A stretch of DNA of 64,000 bases, taken from NCBI GenBank assembly GCA_019352035.1, contig JABBNZ010000002.1, positions 10,533-74,532 of the forward strand. The letters run 5' to 3'. The DNA comes from Pseudomonadota bacterium (GTDB lineage Bacteria; Pseudomonadota; Gammaproteobacteria; Steroidobacterales; Steroidobacteraceae). A program made the translations under genes and the position numbers. Below the pieces are notes generated by a model, which saw only the letters and a program-made list of their open reading frames with translations, had not been told where the DNA came from and did not search any database. Numbering within the stretch: the first letter of the stretch is position 1; each line of letters starts with the position of its first letter. Shown here piece after piece: positions 1-8,032 of the stretch.

Positions 1-125
1 GGGCGCGCATGTCGGGGTGCTACGGGGTCTGGACACGAGAAGGACGGGTCGCGGCCGGTCTCTTTGGCCGGGGGCGCACGTCGAAAACATTGGGTCGCGC
101 AACGCGCGGGAGAATATTCGTGCCG

Positions 126-2249
126 ATGCAATCCTCATTGCGATATTCGATCATGATCGCCGCCGCCTGCAGCTTCGGTGCCGCATCGGCGCTCGCGGCG
201 GACACCCCTTCTACTCTGCAGCAGGTTGTGGTCGCTGCGCAGAAGGAGTTCTACCGGGGCGACACACCGCTCGAGCAACTACCGCAGAGCGTCGACGTGG
301 TATCGGGCAACCTCCTCAAGGTGGAAGGAATCACCACCTTGAACGATGCGCTCTCGCTGGTGAGCGGCGTCGCGCAGCAGAACAATTTCGGCGGCTTGTG
401 GGATGCCTACGCCATCCGCGGCTTTGCCGGTAACGAAAACCTTCCGAGCGGCTACCTCGTCAATGGTTTTAACTGGGGACGCGGGTTCGTCGGACCGCGT
501 GACATGTCCGACGTCGAGCGCATAGAAGTTGTCAAAGGCCCTGACTCGGCCCTGTTCGGCCGCGGCGAGCCCGGTGGCACGGTTAACATCATCACCAAGA
601 AGCCGCTCTTTCACGAGCAGGGCTATGCGGCGCTCTCTGGAGGCAGCTATCAGGATTACCGCGCTGAGGCGGATGTCACGGGGCCGCTCGCCTCATGGCT
701 GGCCGGCCGCATCAATGGCGCCTACGAGAATTCCCACAGCTTCCGGCACACCGTGAAATGGGACAAGTATGTCGTGACGCCTTCGCTCTTGGCGCGGATC
801 GGTAATCGCACGACACTTTCCTATGAGCTCGAGATAATCAGGCAGGCGATACCCTTCGACCGCGGCGTCGTCGGGCGCAACGATCAGCTGGGCATCATTC
901 CGATCTCGACCTTCCTGGGCGAGCCTGGGAATGGTCCGACGGTGGTTCACGCGATCAGTCATCAGGTCGGGTTCCAGCACGACTTCCGCGATGGCTGGAC
1001 GCTGCAGCTCGGACTGGGGGCGCTCAAGAGTTCGCTCCTGGGTACCGGTGAGGATCCCGAGCTTGCGGCGTCTCATAACCCCTTCCTCCAGGGCGGCGAC
1101 ATCCTCGCGCGGCGGCGTAGATCGCGCAACTATCACAGCAACGACGTCGTGCCCCGTGGGGAGATCTCCGGCAAGATCTCGACGGGGCCGCTGGTCCACC
1201 ACGTCCTCTTCGGCGCGGATTACGATCACCTGCAGCTCGATGAGGCGCTCGACCAGTACCGGCCGCCGGTGGTCACGCCGACGACGACCATCACGCAGCT
1301 CAACGGCGTCAATATCTTCGATCCCGTGTACGGAAACCTGCCGCCGATGAAGCCTTTTACCAACACTCTGGAGACCGACGAGGACTGGGGCGCTTATGCG
1401 CACGACCAGATCGATTTCGGGTCGAAGTGGAAGCTGCATGCCGGTGTGCGCTACGACAATTTCAGGCAGTCTCTCCTCGATAGGATCGCCGCATCAACCT
1501 CCCACCAGAGCGTCACGGCAGTAAGTCCGGACGTGGGTCTGGTGTTTTCCCCAATCGATGACGTCGAGCTATACGCCAGCTATGGCAAAGGCTTCCGGCC
1601 GAACACGGGGCAGGATGCTCACGGCGTCGCATTCCAGCCCGAGATCACCCGCTCCTATGAGACGGGCGTCAAGTTCAAGACCTCCGGGGGCTGGCTGAAC
1701 GGCACCGCCGACGTGTTCAAGACGGATAAGACCAACGTGCTCACGGCCGATCCCGCGAATCCGGGATTCTCTCTGGCGGCCGGCGCCGCCGAGAGCCGTG
1801 GCGTTGAACTCGATCTCACTGGACGGCTGCCGGCGAAGTTCAGCTACCGGCTCTCCTATGCGTACGTGGACGCCTACTTCTCCAAGGCGATTCTCGACCC
1901 AGACTTCGGCAGGCCGCTGCCGGCGGGCACCCCGCTCATCAACGTGCCGAAGAACAGCGGCAGCCTCATGTTGATGAGAGATTTCAGCGTCGGTGAGGCG
2001 CTGGTGAATGCCGGCGGCGCCGTGACGTACGTGAGTAGAGAGCTGGGCGAGACCGGCACGACCTTCTACCTGCCCTCCTACACTCTGGTGAAGGTGTTCG
2101 GCACGGTGGACTTCACCCGGGCCTTCCAGCTCTCGGCGGAGATCGATAACCTGTTCAACAGAACTTATTACGCCAACTCATACGCGCAGCTCTGGGTGAT
2201 GCCTGGGACTCCGCGTACCTTCAACATCAAAGCGACCTACCGGTTCTGA
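126..2249 (+). CDS. TonB-dependent siderophore-type receptor
   Basis: Outer-membrane gated channel that takes up a ferric chelate or similar scarce ligand using TonB energy. I start it at the ATG at 126 (707 aa): this gives a signal peptide (hydrophobic stretch ending ASALAAD), whereas the longer upstream reading is arginine-rich and unlike a leader. A possible TonB box (QQVVVAA) follows. The plug domain (roughly residues 35-160) has the signatures YAIRGF, VERIEVVKGPDSALFGRGEP and GGTVNIITKKP. The rest is the 22-stranded barrel, with the typical C-terminal dyad region LFNRTYYAN and a final phenylalanine needed for Bam-dependent insertion. It stands alone and converges on the Lrp-type regulator, with a hairpin between them. 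The substrate cannot be read from the sequence; length and plug motifs fit the siderophore subfamily (FhuA/FpvA-like). Confidence 0.93.
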   Translation: MQSSLRYSIMIAAACSFGAASALAADTPSTLQQVVVAAQKEFYRGDTPLEQLPQSVDVVSGNLLKVEGITTLNDALSLVSGVAQQNNFGGLWDAYAIRGFAGNENLPSGYLVNGFNWGRGFVGPRDMSDVERIEVVKGPDSALFGRGEPGGTVNIITKKPLFHEQGYAALSGGSYQDYRAEADVTGPLASWLAGRINGAYENSHSFRHTVKWDKYVVTPSLLARIGNRTTLSYELEIIRQAIPFDRGVVGRNDQLGIIPISTFLGEPGNGPTVVHAISHQVGFQHDFRDGWTLQLGLGALKSSLLGTGEDPELAASHNPFLQGGDILARRRRSRNYHSNDVVPRGEISGKISTGPLVHHVLFGADYDHLQLDEALDQYRPPVVTPTTTITQLNGVNIFDPVYGNLPPMKPFTNTLETDEDWGAYAHDQIDFGSKWKLHAGVRYDNFRQSLLDRIAASTSHQSVTAVSPDVGLVFSPIDDVELYASYGKGFRPNTGQDAHGVAFQPEITRSYETGVKFKTSGGWLNGTADVFKTDKTNVLTADPANPGFSLAAGAAESRGVELDLTGRLPAKFSYRLSYAYVDAYFSKAILDPDFGRPLPAGTPLINVPKNSGSLMLMRDFSVGEALVNAGGAVTYVSRELGETGTTFYLPSYTLVKVFGTVDFTRAFQLSAEIDNLFNRTYYANSYAQLWVMPGTPRTFNIKATYRF

Positions 2250-2259
2250 GTCGAAGCCT

Positions 2260-2293
2260 GCGGCGGCGGACACATCCGTGTGCCCGCCGCCGC
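2260..2293. terminator. Strong GC hairpin between convergent genes
   Basis: Inverted repeat GCGGCGGCGG (2260-2269) / CCGCCGCCGC (2284-2293), extended inward by ACAC/GTGT around a small loop. It lies in the 48 bases between the receptor stop (2249) and the stop of the minus-strand regulator (2298). There is no clear T-tract, so it may act as a bidirectional stem-only terminator or as an mRNA 3'-end stabiliser. Confidence 0.6.
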
Positions 2294-2297
2294 GTCG

Positions 2298-2789
2298 TCA
2301 ACGCTCTGTGTTGAAGAGCTTGGCGAGCGGGTAGTGCAGCTTCTCAATTGGCGACTTTATGACGATGTAGCTGAAAAACTTCGCCACCCCGATGTTTCGG
2401 TCGAGAATGTCTTCCATCACCGATTGGTAGTGACCAACGCCGCGGGTGACAAACTTCAGGAGGTAATCGTACCCGCCGCTCACCAGGTGGCATTCGATGA
2501 CCTCGTCGATTGCCCGGATCGATGTCTCGAATTTGGTGAAATCCTCACGGTGATGATTGCTCAGCGTGACTTCGGTGAAGACCGTGATCGTCTCTCCGAG
2601 CTTGCTGAGGTCTACCCTCGCATTGTAGCTGGTGATGTAGCCGGCTTCCTCGAGACGCTTGACCCGCAGCAGGCACGGACTCGGCGAGAGCGCCACATTT
2701 TTGGCGAGCTCGATGTTGGTGATCCGGCCGTTGCGTTGCAGCTGGGCCAGGATGTTGATGTCTATGCGATCCAATTTGATCGCGGCCAT
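2298..2789 (-). CDS. Lrp/AsnC family transcriptional regulator
   Basis: DNA-binding regulator that senses an amino acid or related metabolite. The N-terminal winged helix-turn-helix (about residues 3-60; LDRIDINILAQLQRNGRITN, then LSPSPCLLRVKRLEEAGYI) is followed by an AsnC/RAM ligand and oligomerisation domain (about 70-150; VIECHLVSGGYDYLLKFV). At about 163 aa it has the normal length. I chose the ATG at 2789; a GTG at 2801 would add four residues, and a GAGGTGAG sequence precedes the ATG. It is the last gene of the minus-strand operon that starts with thrB, 34 bases after the HAD gene, so it probably controls this operon in response to the catabolised amino acid. That role is inferred from position. 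Confidence 0.9.
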   Translation of the reverse strand: MAAIKLDRIDINILAQLQRNGRITNIELAKNVALSPSPCLLRVKRLEEAGYITSYNARVDLSKLGETITVFTEVTLSNHHREDFTKFETSIRAIDEVIECHLVSGGYDYLLKFVTRGVGHYQSVMEDILDRNIGVAKFFSYIVIKSPIEKLHYPLAKLFNTER

Positions 2790-2835
2790 GTGGGAGCTCA
2801 CCTCGGATGCTCGAATGATCGCTGAAGCGGCCCTG

Positions 2836-3555
2836 TCATGCCCGCAGATCGCCCTGATGCGCTTTGACCAGGTGCGCGATGCTGGGGAAGCGCGCTCCGA
2901 TGGGCGCCCCCTCGGGCATCACCACTTTATCAGCATCCTCGTCCGGCGAGCGACGATCGATCCACGCGGTGGCGAGCCCGGTGGCCGCGGCGGCCGCGAG
3001 GTCGCGCTGCGGGCTGGCGCCGATGTGCAGGATCTCCCCCGCATGATAGCCTAGCTTGGCGAGCTTGCCGATTACTCGGCGGATACTGCGCTGATCGGGT
3101 CCGTACGAGCCGATTTCCTCGGCCGTGCAGACCAGATCGAACTTCGCCTCGAGGCGGCGGGCGCTGACAGCGAAGCTGTGCCGATCTGCGTTCACGAACG
3201 CTGCGATCTTGAAATAGCGGCTGAAGTATTGCAATGCCGCGGGCGCATCGGCGAACGCCGGCCAATTCGGCACCGAGTGGCCGAACTGGGCGTGCTCAGC
3301 ATCCGAGCTGAGCACGGCCCATTCCTTCGCGAGCGCTCGGTGCGCCTGTGCCAGGATTTCGGAGTACGGCAGCTCGGGGCTGCTTGCACCAAGGGCCATC
3401 TCGTGCCGCTCGAAAGCCGCCAGCACCTCGTGCCGCGACAGACCGATGCGTCCGCTTGCCAGTAATGGCCGCACGGCGGTCATGATGCCCGAGTCCCGGT
3501 CGATGAGGGTTCCATAGCAGCCGAAGCTGAGTACTCTGAAGCCGGTGATGCGCAT
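2836..3555 (-). CDS. HAD type II (haloacid dehalogenase-like) protein, probable pseudoenzyme
   Basis: HAD-superfamily fold of the L-2-haloacid dehalogenase (type II) group, 239 aa. The start at 3555 places it 13 bases after the upstream dehydrogenase stop and opens with MRITGFRVLSFGCYGTLID. In this family the nucleophile is the Asp of FDCYGTL; here residue 12 is Gly (codon GGC). The motif II Ser/Thr (LSN) reads FVN (Val121), and the motif III Lys (SYKPD) reads SYGPD (Gly152). A motif IV-like Asp (SPQRDLAAA, D185) remains. Three of four catalytic motifs are therefore degenerate while the frame is intact, arguing for a non-catalytic or newly adapted protein and against a sequencing slip. The paralogue at 27515-28186 keeps all motifs. 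It sits in the thrB-to-lrp operon. Confidence 0.85.
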   Translation of the reverse strand: MRITGFRVLSFGCYGTLIDRDSGIMTAVRPLLASGRIGLSRHEVLAAFERHEMALGASSPELPYSEILAQAHRALAKEWAVLSSDAEHAQFGHSVPNWPAFADAPAALQYFSRYFKIAAFVNADRHSFAVSARRLEAKFDLVCTAEEIGSYGPDQRSIRRVIGKLAKLGYHAGEILHIGASPQRDLAAAAATGLATAWIDRRSPDEDADKVVMPEGAPIGARFPSIAHLVKAHQGDLRA

Positions 3556-3568
3556 GGGCCACTCGTCC

Positions 3569-4495
3569 TCAATACCCGGCGGCCCGGTCGACGACATTGC
3601 GCAGAGGCTCTCCACGGCGGTATCTGCGGATGTTCTCGAGGACGATTCGTGCTGACGTCTCCGGCCGCGTTACTGCGGCGATGTGCGGCGTGAGCAGAAT
3701 GCTCGGGTGTTGCCAGAACGGATGTCCGCTCGGCAATGGTTCCGGCTCACAAACATCGAGAACGGCGGCCGAGAGCCGGCCGGAATCGAGCACCTCGAGC
3801 AGGGCGGCCTGATCGAGATGGCCGCCCCTACCGAGGTTGACGAGCGCAGCCCCCTTCGGCAAGCGCGTGAAAAGTCGCTGGTCAAGGATGTGGCGTGTGG
3901 CATCCGTCAACGGCAGCAGACAGACCAGGATGTCGGAGCCGCCGAGGAAAGCCTCCAAGCCATCGGATCCCGAGTAGCAGGCGATTCCCGGGAGTTGCTT
4001 CGGAGTGCGACTCCAGCCGCGCAGCGCAAAGCCGAATGGGGCGAGTGCCTGGAGCACCGCTTGGCCGAGAACGCCGAGTCCCATGATGCCGACGCGCCGC
4101 TGCGCCGCCGGGACCACCTCCAGTTGCCGCCATTCGGCCGACCGCTGGGCGCGCTGATAGTCGAGCACGTTCCGATGCAGCGCGAGCACCGCCATCGTCG
4201 CGAACTCGACCATCCCGCTCGCGATTCCAGGCTCCACCATGCGCACCACCGAGACCGTTTCCGGCACCTGGTCGAGGCCGATCTGGTCCACCCCGGCACC
4301 GATTGAGAAGAGCACTTTGAGATTGGTGAGCGACCGCAGCAGATCCGCCGGGGGCTGCCAGGCGATGAGGTATTCGATGGCCTCGGGATTGCCCGTGTCG
4401 GGCCAGATGTGGAACGGAAGGTCAGGCGCCTCCGCGGCGAATATTCCGGCCCAGATCCGGCCGCGTTCGGCTTCCGATCGGTAAAGGATGCTCAT
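3569..4495 (-). CDS. D-2-hydroxyacid dehydrogenase, glyoxylate/hydroxypyruvate reductase A-like
   Basis: NAD(P)H-dependent reductase or dehydrogenase of 2-oxo/2-hydroxy acids, 308 aa, cytoplasmic. The Rossmann glycine motif GIMGLGVLGQAV (about residues 130-141) and the catalytic Arg (LVNLGRGGHLD), Glu (VCEPEPLP) and His (LTPHIAAVT) are all present. Overall similarity is to GhrA (ATG at 4495 giving MSILYRSE). The upstream extension to 4618 lies inside the GNAT gene and is rejected. The start is two bases after the GNAT stop at 4498, which implies translational coupling. In this operon it may reduce the keto acid released by the neighbouring FAD oxidase; the actual substrate is unknown. Confidence 0.9.
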   Translation of the reverse strand: MSILYRSEAERGRIWAGIFAAEAPDLPFHIWPDTGNPEAIEYLIAWQPPADLLRSLTNLKVLFSIGAGVDQIGLDQVPETVSVVRMVEPGIASGMVEFATMAVLALHRNVLDYQRAQRSAEWRQLEVVPAAQRRVGIMGLGVLGQAVLQALAPFGFALRGWSRTPKQLPGIACYSGSDGLEAFLGGSDILVCLLPLTDATRHILDQRLFTRLPKGAALVNLGRGGHLDQAALLEVLDSGRLSAAVLDVCEPEPLPSGHPFWQHPSILLTPHIAAVTRPETSARIVLENIRRYRRGEPLRNVVDRAAGY

Positions 4496-4497
4496 GG

Positions 4498-5343
4498 TCA
4501 GGTGAGTGCTTGCGATACGAGGCCGAGAACGCGCGCCCCATTGCGGTGCGGCGTGGGCGTACCGCGGATCATCACGGCGGCGCAGTCGATACGCGCGATG
4601 CCACTGGAGGCGAGCCATTCGCGGAGTACTGTCGCATCCGCCGGCACATCGAGCCGTATGATCCCGCTCCGTCTCTGAAGCAGGCGCGCAACCATCTCGA
4701 TGGCCAGCGTCTCGTCTTCCGCGACCACAGGCCCAATGGTCGTGCCTCGACCGGCCTCTCTCGCCAACGCATAGCCTGCAAGGTGCCCGTGACGCGAGGC
4801 GAGAACGCCCTCACCGCCAGCGAGCACCGCGGCGAGAACTGACGTTCTGTCGGTGCCGAACGCATTCGCGTCCCAGTGTGCAATCGTCGCCAGGTCGGTG
4901 CTCGTCACCGCGCCAAGGATTGCGGTGCCCGCTTGGAGCGGAAGCGTGGCAGCAGTCGCCATGCCCTGATACTGACAGATCGCTCCGTGCTCGCGAAATC
5001 CGCACTGCTCATAGAGCCGCATGCCCGCGCGGGTGGCCACCAGCTGCAGCGAGCGTCCACCGGCGTCCTCCATCACAGCATTCATCAGCCTGAGGCCGAT
5101 GCCTTTGCCCTGATGGTGCCGGTCGACGACCACGAGTCCGACAGTTGCGAACTGTTCTCCGTAGGGCCACCAGAGGGCGGTGCCGAGCACCTGCCCGCCT
5201 GCATCGCAGGCCACCCATCCGTTCCCCAGACGGAAGTGAAAGCTCCAGTCCTCGAGCCGGTAGGACCAGGACTCCGCCTGCGTGAGGCGCAGGCCCTCGG
5301 CGAGATCTTCCGGCTGCATTCGGCGGGCGGTCATCTCCGTCAT
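4498..5343 (-). CDS. Two-domain GNAT acetyltransferase (paralogue 1)
   Basis: Predicted acetyl-CoA-dependent N-acetyltransferase of 281 aa. The N-terminal GNAT domain (about residues 1-145) has the acetyl-CoA loop HHQGKGIGLRL and the strand LYEQCGFREHG. The C-terminal half (about 150-280) is a second, YitH-like acetyltransferase-type domain (GHLAGYALAREAGRGTTIGP). Start ATG at 5343 is 17 bases downstream of the FAD oxidase stop; an in-frame ATG at 5334 is also possible. Two clear paralogues lie in this window (9353-10231, 29733-30605) and share the W-S/P-YR..DW and (D/E)FAT.G patterns. Next to an amine/amino-acid oxidase it may acetylate an amine intermediate or detoxify it. The substrate is unknown. 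Confidence 0.88.
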   Translation of the reverse strand: MTEMTARRMQPEDLAEGLRLTQAESWSYRLEDWSFHFRLGNGWVACDAGGQVLGTALWWPYGEQFATVGLVVVDRHHQGKGIGLRLMNAVMEDAGGRSLQLVATRAGMRLYEQCGFREHGAICQYQGMATAATLPLQAGTAILGAVTSTDLATIAHWDANAFGTDRTSVLAAVLAGGEGVLASRHGHLAGYALAREAGRGTTIGPVVAEDETLAIEMVARLLQRRSGIIRLDVPADATVLREWLASSGIARIDCAAVMIRGTPTPHRNGARVLGLVSQALT

Positions 5344-5360
5344 GTGTGCATGATCCGTTC

Positions 5361-6680
5361 TCAACGTTTGGCTCGCAGCAGCGCGATTCGATCCTGCATC
5401 CGATAACCGTGAATGATGGCCGGCATGAACCATGGGTTGCCACGATAAAACGGGATGGAGGCGGGCGGCCGGAAATCGAATGCCGTGCGCGCGCGATCAC
5501 CGTACCCCATCAGCTTATGGGCCGCGCGCGTACCGAGCCACGGAGCCCAGACCACGCCTGAGCCGCAGAACCCCGTCGCATACACAACTCCGTCCTTCTC
5601 GAAAAGGCGGGGTATCATGTCGCGATTCATCGCCACATTGCCGAACCAGCTGTGCGAAAGACGAACGTTCCCGAGTTCCGGGAAGAGGCTCACCAGTCCC
5701 TTGCGCAAAAGGAGCGTCGGCGCCGCCCGATCGCCGACACGGGAGCTGTCACGCCCTCCCAGCAGGACACGTTTGCCGTCGGGGGAAGGGCGGTAAAAGA
5801 AGCCCAGCTGGCGCCCTTCGGCCATCATCATCCGCTTCGGCAAGAGTCGCGCCATCAGTTCGGGCCCGAGCTCCTCGGTGGCAATGATCCGGGCGCGCAC
5901 CGGGACCAACCGGCGGCGGAGGAAGGGAATGGCGCCATCGGTGTACCCGTTCGTGCAAACCAGAACCTGTCGCGCCTGCACGGTCCCGGCTGAAGTCACC
6001 ACGCGGAACCCGGACGGCTCCCGGCGTAAAGACGTTACGCATGTGTTTGAATGGACCGTCACTCCCGAAGCGAGTGCCACCCGCAGGAGCTCCGCATGGA
6101 ACTTGGCGGGGTGCAGTCCGCCGATGTCCATCCGCACCGTGCCGCCGCGGTAGAAGTCGGTGCCGATATAGTGGTGTTGCTCCGCGTACGGCACGGCGTA
6201 AGACTCGATTCCGAGCTTCTTTGCCAGCGCCTCGGCGCTGCGCGCAATCCCTTCATATTGCCCATAGCCGATCGCGCCCTTGAACTGGCCGACCCGCTGG
6301 AATTCGCAATCGAGTCCTTCGGTCTTGATGAGGTCGTAGAGAAACTCGCGCGCGATCTTGCCTTCCCTCTCGATGGCGATCGCCATCTTCTCACCGAAGC
6401 GCCGGGCGATCGTGGCGAAGTCCGGCCGGATGGTCCCGCTGGTAACGCCGCCGTTACGCGTGGACGCGCCTTCGCCGGGGCTCATCGCGTCGAAAGCGGC
6501 CACCGCGCGACCCTCGCGCGCCAGCGTCAGCCCCGCCGCGAGCCCCGCGTAGCCTGCGCCAACGATGGCCACGTCGAGCTCCCTGGCCAGCGGCTGCCGC
6601 GACAATGGCTTGGGGGGAGCCGCTTCCCACCAGTAGGGCGTGCTTTTGTCGGCGATTTTGGGCTCGTGCGCGTAAGCCAC
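5361..6680 (-). CDS. DAO-family FAD-dependent oxidoreductase, PuuB/OrdL-like
   Basis: Flavin amine or amino-acid oxidase, 439 aa. The dinucleotide-binding motif VAIVGAGYAGLAAGLTLARE lies near residue 36, followed by STRNGGVTSG where related enzymes have the substrate-loop motif. The C-terminal part (YATGFCGSGVVWAPWLG) completes the FAD fold. I start at GTG 6680: it lies one base after the threonine synthase stop and has an excellent Shine-Dalgarno (GGAGG, 9-base spacing), whereas the ATG at 6716 would overlap thrC. This family oxidises amines such as gamma-glutamylputrescine, or N-alkyl amino acids, to aldehydes or keto acids plus H2O2. Related copies are at 32496-33773 and, as a fragment, at 36636-36897. 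The exact substrate is unknown. Confidence 0.9.
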   Translation of the reverse strand: MAYAHEPKIADKSTPYWWEAAPPKPLSRQPLARELDVAIVGAGYAGLAAGLTLAREGRAVAAFDAMSPGEGASTRNGGVTSGTIRPDFATIARRFGEKMAIAIEREGKIAREFLYDLIKTEGLDCEFQRVGQFKGAIGYGQYEGIARSAEALAKKLGIESYAVPYAEQHHYIGTDFYRGGTVRMDIGGLHPAKFHAELLRVALASGVTVHSNTCVTSLRREPSGFRVVTSAGTVQARQVLVCTNGYTDGAIPFLRRRLVPVRARIIATEELGPELMARLLPKRMMMAEGRQLGFFYRPSPDGKRVLLGGRDSSRVGDRAAPTLLLRKGLVSLFPELGNVRLSHSWFGNVAMNRDMIPRLFEKDGVVYATGFCGSGVVWAPWLGTRAAHKLMGYGDRARTAFDFRPPASIPFYRGNPWFMPAIIHGYRMQDRIALLRAKR

Positions 6681-6681
6681 G

Positions 6682-8022
6682 TCAATGATCCTCCGTGCCG
6701 TGCTGCCGCAGTGCATTGCGGAGCGAGGCGAGATCGGCCTCGATCTCCGTGGATGCGGTGGGTCGGGCGAACAGTTCGGTCAGCGATTGCGGCAAGGGCA
6801 CCCTCCGCCCGATCAGCGGCTCGACGATCTCCCGGAATTTCACCGGATGGGCCGTGGACACCAACACCCAGCGGCCGCTCTCGCGCCGCTCGCGCGGCAG
6901 ACGCGCGTACGCTTCGGCGGCGGTCGCTGTGTGTGGGCACCAGATCTGCCCGAGCTCCCTGTAGCCCGCGCGAATGCGCGCGCGGATCGCCTCATCGCCG
7001 ACGGTGCAAGCGCTGACGGCGCTTCGTATTTCGGTGAGGTCCGGATAGAGCGTGCGCAGACGCTCCATATTGCTTGGATTGCCAACATCCATTGCAGAAG
7101 CAAGTGTGGCAACGCTCGCCCGCGGACGCCAATCACCGGTCTCGAGGAAATCCGGCACCGTGCGGTTGGCGTTGTGCGCCAACACCACATTTCCGATCGG
7201 CAGTCCCAGCTCGCGAGCCCAGATGCAGGCCACCGCGTTACCGAGATTGCCGCTCGGCACGATGAAGCATGCACGTTCGCCATGAAGCCTCCACACCGAG
7301 AGGCTTGCCGCGGCGTAGTACACGATCTGCGGGAGCAATCGACCGAGATTGATGCTGTTGGCAGACGACAGCGCGCGCTCTCGCCGCCATTGGCGATCGA
7401 GAAACGCCTGCTTCACGAGCCGCTGGCAGTCGTCGAAGGTGCCGCGCACGGCAAACGATCGTACGTTGCCACCCCAACAGGTGAGCTGACGCTCTTGTGT
7501 CGGGGAGACGAGCCCCTTGGGAAAGAGCACCGCGACCTGGATGCCCGGTCGGTCGTGGAACGCCGCCGCGACGGCCGCGCCCGTGTCCCCCGAGGTGGCC
7601 ACGAGGACCGTCAACGGACGGGACGAGGGGCCGCGCAGACGGGCGAGGCAAGCGGCGAGAAAGCGGGCACCGAAATCCTTGAAGGCAGCAGTCGGACCAT
7701 GGAAGAGCTCCAGCACCGCCAGGCGTCCATTGGTGCCGAGGGGGACGACGGGCGCGGGGAAATCGAACGCCTCCGTGGTGATGGCGGAAAGCGATTGCGC
7801 GAGCGGACCGCCTTCGACGAATGGCGCGAGCAGATGGGTCCCCGTCTCCGCCAGACTCCCCCAAGGGCCCCCGGCACCCCCTGGGAAGCGCGGCCATTCG
7901 ACGGGCACATACAGACCGCCGTCCGGCGCCAGGCCCTGCTCCAGCGCCTCGCCGAATCCGGCGGTCAGCGTCTCATCACGCGTGCTCTTGAAGCGCATTT
8001 CTGTCAATTCCGCCCCCGACAT
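6682..8022 (-). CDS. thrC: Threonine synthase
   Basis: PLP enzyme converting O-phosphohomoserine to threonine, 446 aa. The PLP lysine lies in GPTAAFKDFGARFLA. The N-terminal segment STRDETLTAGFGEALEQGLA..GGLYVP and VATSGDTGAAVAAAF are typical of the long threonine-synthase class. ATG 8022 is used; an internal ATG at 7998 (MRFKSTRDE) resembles the usual family N-terminus and may be the real start. It lies 10 bases after thrB, so the two form the classic last two steps of threonine synthesis, but no aspartate kinase or homoserine dehydrogenase accompanies them. Instead it leads straight into an oxidase (1-base gap), an unusual context that hints at a dedicated or redirected role. Confidence 0.93.
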   Translation of the reverse strand: MSGAELTEMRFKSTRDETLTAGFGEALEQGLAPDGGLYVPVEWPRFPGGAGGPWGSLAETGTHLLAPFVEGGPLAQSLSAITTEAFDFPAPVVPLGTNGRLAVLELFHGPTAAFKDFGARFLAACLARLRGPSSRPLTVLVATSGDTGAAVAAAFHDRPGIQVAVLFPKGLVSPTQERQLTCWGGNVRSFAVRGTFDDCQRLVKQAFLDRQWRRERALSSANSINLGRLLPQIVYYAAASLSVWRLHGERACFIVPSGNLGNAVACIWARELGLPIGNVVLAHNANRTVPDFLETGDWRPRASVATLASAMDVGNPSNMERLRTLYPDLTEIRSAVSACTVGDEAIRARIRAGYRELGQIWCPHTATAAEAYARLPRERRESGRWVLVSTAHPVKFREIVEPLIGRRVPLPQSLTELFARPTASTEIEADLASLRNALRQHGTEDH

Positions 8023-8032
8023 CTAGACCCGC

